The position numbers were made by a program, and so were the translations under genes. Of a DNA stretch of 8,759 nucleotides, positions 5,783 to 8,759 are shown one piece after another; positions within the stretch are counted from its first letter, which is position 1, and every line of letters begins with the position of its first letter. The stretch comes from Aliishimia sp963922415 (GTDB lineage Bacteria; Pseudomonadota; Alphaproteobacteria; Rhodobacterales; Rhodobacteraceae). Where the stretch lies: contig CAWUIP010000141.1 in NCBI GenBank assembly GCA_963922415.1, forward strand, positions 1 to 8,759, written 5' to 3'. The notes beneath the pieces were generated by a model that was not told where the DNA came from, did not search any database, and was given only the letters and a program-made list of their open reading frames with translations.

Positions 5783-6708
5783 CGCCAAGCTGCTGTGGTC
5801 CCGCGCGCACGCCAACACGTGATGGCCAAACGGCCCCACAACCACCGATAGCCACGGAGCCCTGCACGCTAGACTTCCGAACAGTGAAAATCCCGGGCGG
5901 CAAGGCGCTTGTCGGAACCGCGTTGCCGGGCATTCCGGACGATGGCGAAAGCCCGGTGCGCCAGGTGCGCGTGAAACCTTTCATGATGGGCGAAACCACT
6001 GTCACCGTTGCAGAATTCCGCGCCTTTGTGGCCGCCACGGGCTATGTCACGGAAGCCGAAAGCTTTGGTTGGTCGTTTGTGTTCCACACCGATGTTCCCG
6101 CGCATGTGGGGCATACGTTGGGCGTGCAGGGCCTCGAATGGTGGCGGCGCGTTGAGGGTGCAACTTGGCAAGCGCCGAATGGGCCGGGGACAACAGCGAT
6201 AGGGGATCACCCGGTCACGCAAGTCAGTTGGGCGGATGCGACCGCCTTTGCGACCTGGGCGGGCGGGCGCCTTCCCACAGAGGCGGAATGGGAGCAAGCC
6301 GCGCGCGGGGGTCAAGGCGATGTGCCCTTTCCCTGGGGCACAGCGGCGCCCAATGACACCGACAGCTTTCCCTGCAACATCTGGCAGGGCGATTTTCCGC
6401 ACCACGACACGGCAGCTGACGGCTGGCACGGCACGGCCCCTGCCAAGTCCTTCGCACCCAATGCCTATGGGCTTTACAACATGGTCGGAAATGTCTGGGA
6501 GTGGACGAGCGAGACCTATCGCATCAAGTCGCTCAAACGGCACGTCAAAGAGCGTTTGGCGCAGATGAAGGGCTACAAACTGTCCAAAGGTGGCAGCTAT
6601 CTCTGCCACCGGTCGTATTGTTTTCGCTACCGCATCGCGGCGCGGTCAGGCAACGCACCCGACAGCGCAACGCCGCATCACGGCTTCCGCATGGTCTGGG
6701 ACCTTTAG
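5767..6708 (+). CDS. Formylglycine-generating enzyme (sulfatase-modifying factor, SUMF1/FGE family)
   Basis: FGE oxidises the Cys of a CxPxR motif in unfolded type I sulfatases to formylglycine, using O2 and a copper ion. This 313-residue protein has the full FGE fold: entry PGGKALVGTALPG (about 43-55), GRLPTEAEWEQAARGG (167-182), NIWQGDFP (204-211), GLYNMVGNVWEWTSE (235-249), and an active-site block GGSYLCHRSYCFRYR (275-289) with Cys280 and Cys285 spaced as in human FGE (Cys336/Cys341), followed by AARSGNAPDS and GFRMVWD. These residues separate it from EgtB/PvdO-type relatives that share only the fold. No signal peptide is seen, so it acts in the cytoplasm. Oddly, the N-terminal tail (residues 7-14, PSCCGPAR) itself contains CxPxR. 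The gene overlaps the response regulator gene by 16 bp and ends in a 4-bp tail-to-tail overlap with the small gene to its right. No sulfatase is in the window. Confidence 0.93.
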   Translation: MAEDITPSCCGPARTPTRDGQTAPQPPIATEPCTLDFRTVKIPGGKALVGTALPGIPDDGESPVRQVRVKPFMMGETTVTVAEFRAFVAATGYVTEAESFGWSFVFHTDVPAHVGHTLGVQGLEWWRRVEGATWQAPNGPGTTAIGDHPVTQVSWADATAFATWAGGRLPTEAEWEQAARGGQGDVPFPWGTAAPNDTDSFPCNIWQGDFPHHDTAADGWHGTAPAKSFAPNAYGLYNMVGNVWEWTSETYRIKSLKRHVKERLAQMKGYKLSKGGSYLCHRSYCFRYRIAARSGNAPDSATPHHGFRMVWDL

Positions 6709-6920
6709 TCCGCGTCTTCGGCGTTCACGCTCGGCAACAGGCCAATTTCGGCACCCATCGGCCATGTGGTGACGACCTTGCCTTCGCTGGTGTCTTTGAT
6801 GCTGTACCCATACCCGACCAAGCGGTGCTTCCACTCGCGTTCGGACAATGCTTTTTCACGCTCGGCCGCAACCAGCGCCATGATTTTCTCAACGTTTTCA
6901 AGGTTTGCTTCAAATAGCAT
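6705..6920 (-). CDS. Small conserved-looking hypothetical protein, 71 residues
   Basis: I do not recognise a function. The protein starts MLFEANLENVEKIMALVAAE and its first 30 or so residues look like a charged amphipathic helix. The rest (YGYSIKDTSEGKVVTTWPMG) looks like a short beta region with an acidic tail ending AEDAD. There is no signal peptide, membrane segment or Cys. The frame is open further upstream to 7004, but ATG at 6920 is preferred because GGGAG (6932-6928) lies 7 nt before it. It is read in the same direction as rlmN, 145 bp downstream and beyond a probable terminator, so it may have its own promoter. Its TAA (6707-6705) overlaps the FGE TAG (6706-6708). Confidence 0.7.
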   Translation of the reverse strand: MLFEANLENVEKIMALVAAEREKALSEREWKHRLVGYGYSIKDTSEGKVVTTWPMGAEIGLLPSVNAEDAD

Positions 6921-7065
6921 TTTCACGCTCCCAATGTTTGTCCGTCCCGGACAGGTGCGAAGCTGCGAGAGAAGCAGGGCGGGATTTCGCCCGGAATATG
7001 GCAAAACGGCGAAAAATCGCCGATAGACAGAATTAAATTGGAAACAATGCGCGGGTGCAGACCGG
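6921..7065. other. Spacer between rlmN and the small gene with short inverted repeats
   Basis: This 145-bp spacer holds the probable rlmN terminator (7001-7022) and two further short dyads: GGGCG/CGCCC (6977-6981 and 6988-6992) and TGTCCG-TCC-CGGACA (6939-6953). The last lies in the leader just before the ribosome-binding site of the 71-residue protein. I see no convincing promoter by eye. Confidence 0.4.
7001..7022 (-). terminator. rlmN: Probable intrinsic terminator of rlmN
   Basis: On the minus strand CGGCGA-TTTT-TCGCCG (7022-7007) forms a perfect 6-bp stem with a 4-nt loop and is followed directly by TTTTGC (7006-7001). It lies 43 nt after the rlmN stop codon. The U run is short, so termination may be incomplete and allow some read-through into the 71-residue gene. 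Confidence 0.55.
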
Positions 7066-7085
7066 TTAGCCGGTCACACCGGTCT
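7059..7085. repeat. Inverted repeat spanning the rlmN stop codon
   Basis: AGACCGGT (7059-7066) and ACCGGTCT (7078-7085) are exact reverse complements with 11 nt between. A further CCGGT (7070-7074) lies between them and can pair with either side. The rlmN stop (TAA, 7068-7066) overlaps the left arm. It could stabilise the 3' end of the rlmN transcript; a role is not shown. Confidence 0.45.
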
Positions 7086-8250
7086 CTTTTGCAATCTGAG
7101 CGCGAGATTTGCGCGCCCGTTCCGTCGCAGACTTCAATTGCCCGCAAGCCGCAAGGATGTCTTCACCGCGCGGTGTGCGGATGGGCGAGGCATAACCCGC
7201 CTTATAGATAATGTCTGCAAAGGCACGGATTCGGTTGTTCGAAGACCGTTTGTAGGGTGCGCCGGGCCATTCGTTGAACGGGATCAGGTTGACCTTGGCC
7301 GGGATCCCCTCGATCAGTTTGACAAGGCGGCGGGCATCTTCATCGCTGTCATTCACACCGTCCAGCATCACGTATTCAAAGGTGATCCGCTCGGAATTGG
7401 TCAGCCGCGGGTAGGCGCGCAACGCGTCCAGCAACGTTTCGATGTTCCAGCGCTTGTTGATCGGCACAAGCGTGTCGCGGATCGCGTCCGTTGTTGCGTG
7501 AAAGGACACAGCCAACAGGCAGCCGATCTCTTCCGCTGTGCGCGCGATTTCGGGCACAACGCCCGAGGTCGACAACGTGATGCGGCGGCGCGAGAGCGAC
7601 AGGCCCTCGGGGTCCATCACGATCTTCATCGCGTCACGCACGTTCTCGAAATTATAAAGCGGCTCGCCCATGCCCATCAGCACCACATTGCTGAGAAGCC
7701 GGGTTTCGTCCTTCGGCGCGCCAGGCGTCGGCCATTCTTCCAGGTCATCGCGCACCAGCATCACCTGGCCGACAATCTCGCCCGGCGTCAGGTTGCGCAC
7801 CAGCTTTTGCGTGCCCGTGTGACAGAACGAACAGGTCAGCGTGCAGCCCACCTGAGAGGAAATGCACAGCGTGCCGCGCCCCTCTTCGGGGATATACACC
7901 ACCTCAACCTCGTGTCCGCCGGCAATCCGCACCAGGTATTTGCGCGTGCCATCTTCCGAGATCTGACGCGACACCACCTCTGGCAGCGCGATCACAAAGG
8001 CCTCAGCCAGTTGCGCGCGATAGGCCTTGGCCAGGTTGGTCATCGCCGCAAAGTCGCGCACGCCCCATTGATAGATCCATTGCCAGATCTGCCCGGTGCG
8101 CATCTTGGCCTGTTTCTCCGGCGTGCCCGCCGCAATAAGCGCGTCGCGCAGCTGGTCACGGGTCAACCCGACAAGGTTCATCGGCCCCTCCGGCAATTTG
8201 CGGGGGATTGTGACGACGTCTTGGGTAATCGGTGCGCCCATCGGCTTCAT
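7066..8250 (-). CDS. rlmN: Dual-specificity RNA methyltransferase RlmN (23S rRNA m2A2503, tRNA m2A37)
   Basis: RlmN is a cytoplasmic radical-SAM enzyme that methylates C2 of A2503 in 23S rRNA and A37 in some tRNAs, tuning translation accuracy. The 394-residue protein has the [4Fe-4S] motif CTLTCSFC (Cys136, Cys140, Cys143), Cys129 seven residues before it as in E. coli (Cys118/Cys125), GEPLYNF (195-201), a SAM-binding region ITLSTSGVVPE (224-234), and the methyl-carrying Cys369 in DILAACGQL near the C terminus. Length and all required cysteines are normal. The start is ambiguous: ATG at 8250 directly abuts AGAGG, while ATG at 8241 (codon 4) has that sequence at 9-nt spacing. A TATATA at 8277-8272 may be a -10 element. 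It lies 39 bp after the upstream methyltransferase gene and may be co-transcribed with it. Confidence 0.96.
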   Translation of the reverse strand: MKPMGAPITQDVVTIPRKLPEGPMNLVGLTRDQLRDALIAAGTPEKQAKMRTGQIWQWIYQWGVRDFAAMTNLAKAYRAQLAEAFVIALPEVVSRQISEDGTRKYLVRIAGGHEVEVVYIPEEGRGTLCISSQVGCTLTCSFCHTGTQKLVRNLTPGEIVGQVMLVRDDLEEWPTPGAPKDETRLLSNVVLMGMGEPLYNFENVRDAMKIVMDPEGLSLSRRRITLSTSGVVPEIARTAEEIGCLLAVSFHATTDAIRDTLVPINKRWNIETLLDALRAYPRLTNSERITFEYVMLDGVNDSDEDARRLVKLIEGIPAKVNLIPFNEWPGAPYKRSSNNRIRAFADIIYKAGYASPIRTPRGEDILAACGQLKSATERARKSRAQIAKETGVTG

Positions 8251-8271
8251 CCTCTGATCAAGATGCGCCTC

Positions 8272-8277
8272 TATATA
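8272..8277 (-). promoter_or_regulatory. Possible -10 element for rlmN
   Basis: TATATA in a GC-rich region, 21 nt before the ATG at 8250, would give a leader of roughly 15 nt. No good -35 box stands at 16-18 nt upstream (TTGATT is present but only 14 nt away), so this is weak. Confidence 0.25.
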
Positions 8278-8289
8278 GCATCGCTGCGC

Positions 8290-8759
8290 CTAATCAACAC
8301 GTCGCAAGATCAGGATATCGCGCAGAATGCTTTCGCTCATCCGGTGGGCGAGATCTGTGGTCACCGCCTCAAGCCCTAGGCCATCGAAGGCGGCTTCTAG
8401 CACGGGGCGCTTGGGCAGATTGGCGTTAAAGGCGATGGCCACGATCCCGCCGGGTGCCAGGCACTTGGCCCAAGCGGGTGCCGCGGCCTCTAGCGTTGCC
8501 ATCGGGTTGCGCGTGCCAGTAGCGCCGACATGCTGCACACCATAGGGCATATCGGTCACGATCAGGTCATGCGCTTTGCGCAGCGTCAGATCATGGGCGT
8601 TGGCGCTGTCGCCGATCACAATCCGCGCCGACCGGTCGCCCACGACGAAATCAAGATACTTACCGATGCCCTTCTTATTGGTTTTCTGAACCCAGCCCTC
8701 GGCGAGCTTGTGCTTTTGCCGCCGCAGCTTGGTCCACTTCTTCAGGCCCCTGCGCCACT
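8290..8759 (-). CDS. SAM-dependent RNA methyltransferase, Trm11-like, C-terminal part (start lies beyond the window)
   Basis: The frame is open from the right edge to TAG at 8292-8290, giving the last 155 residues. A GTG at 8643 could be mistaken for the start, but sensible coding continues upstream (GLKKWTKLRRQKHKLAEGW and then GIGKYLDFVVGDRS), so the protein is longer. Visible methyltransferase features are an acidic strand-turn GDRSARIVIGDS (SAM region), the catalytic-type motif TDMPYGV (about residues 68-74 of the visible part), and LAPGGIVAIAF (about 100-110), the strand typical of Rossmann methyltransferases. TD-x-PYG-V recalls Trm11 and the UPF0020/THUMP RNA methylases (TDPPYGV), with Met in place of the first Pro. 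The basic stretch at the visible N-terminal side would suit RNA binding. The target nucleotide cannot be told; a DNA N6/N4 methylase is less likely. Confidence 0.72.
   Translation of the reverse strand, partial: WRRGLKKWTKLRRQKHKLAEGWVQKTNKKGIGKYLDFVVGDRSARIVIGDSANAHDLTLRKAHDLIVTDMPYGVQHVGATGTRNPMATLEAAAPAWAKCLAPGGIVAIAFNANLPKRPVLEAAFDGLGLEAVTTDLAHRMSESILRDILILRRVD

Noticed and set aside
5869..6609. A 246-codon minus-strand frame inside the FGE gene
   Set aside because: Antisense to a fully conserved FGE; the composition is typical of a shadow frame.
6921..7004. A longer 99-residue version of the small protein starting at 7004
   Set aside because: The extra 28 residues cover the spacer with inverted repeats, and the internal ATG at 6920 has a well-placed GGGAG.
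7070..7090. CCGGT-CAC-ACCGG followed by CTCTTTT as a plus-strand terminator for the FGE operon
   Set aside because: It lies inside the end of rlmN, about 360 bp after the FGE stop, with a 4-T run that is not directly next to the stem. Support is too weak.
7138..8379. A 413-codon open frame on the plus strand
   Set aside because: It is a mirror of rlmN and the end of the methyltransferase gene. The product is full of His, Arg and Gln with no recognisable domain, as expected for antisense frames in GC-rich DNA.
1..8759. CRISPR arrays, tRNA/rRNA genes, insertion sequences, attachment sites
   Set aside because: No regularly spaced repeats, cloverleaf-like segments, transposase frames or terminal inverted repeats were seen on reading both strands.

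Overview
The window looks like chromosomal DNA from an alphaproteobacterium, most likely Rhodobacterales (Roseobacter group). This rests on the GC-rich coding sequence, the PAS-type hybrid histidine kinase, the RlmN sequence, and the pairing of a LivG-type ATPase with an AMP-forming acyl-CoA ligase. These are family impressions; no search was run. I see no insertion sequences, tRNA or rRNA genes, CRISPR arrays or phage genes.

Left block (1-2969, minus strand): an operon read leftwards. It runs from a long-chain acyl-CoA synthetase-like ligase (GTG start at 2969) to a LivG-type ABC ATPase, then to the first 41 codons of a small exported protein whose start overlaps the end of the ATPase gene. 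The permease, binding-protein and LivF genes expected for such a transporter are not in the window.

Divergent control region (2970-3179): about 210 bp between the ligase and the kinase. It holds a perfect 7-bp-arm inverted repeat that overlaps a candidate ligase promoter, and a second 9-bp-arm inverted repeat just upstream of the kinase start.

Centre block (3180-6708, plus strand): three overlapping genes that are almost certainly one operon. They encode a soluble hybrid histidine kinase (PAS-coiled coil-PAS-HisKA-HATPase-receiver), an OmpR/PhoB-type response regulator, and a genuine formylglycine-generating enzyme (FGE/SUMF1 family) with both active-site cysteines. FGE normally converts a cysteine in the CxPxR motif of type I sulfatases to formylglycine. 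This FGE carries its own CxPxR sequence (CGPAR, residues 10-14) in its N-terminal tail, and there is no sulfatase gene in the window. This is the most interesting observation here.

Right block (6705-8759, minus strand): a truncated-by-window SAM-dependent methyltransferase of Trm11-like appearance, then rlmN (23S rRNA m2A2503 / tRNA m2A37 methyltransferase), a probable intrinsic terminator, and a 71-residue protein of unknown function. The stop codon of the last gene overlaps that of the FGE gene tail to tail.
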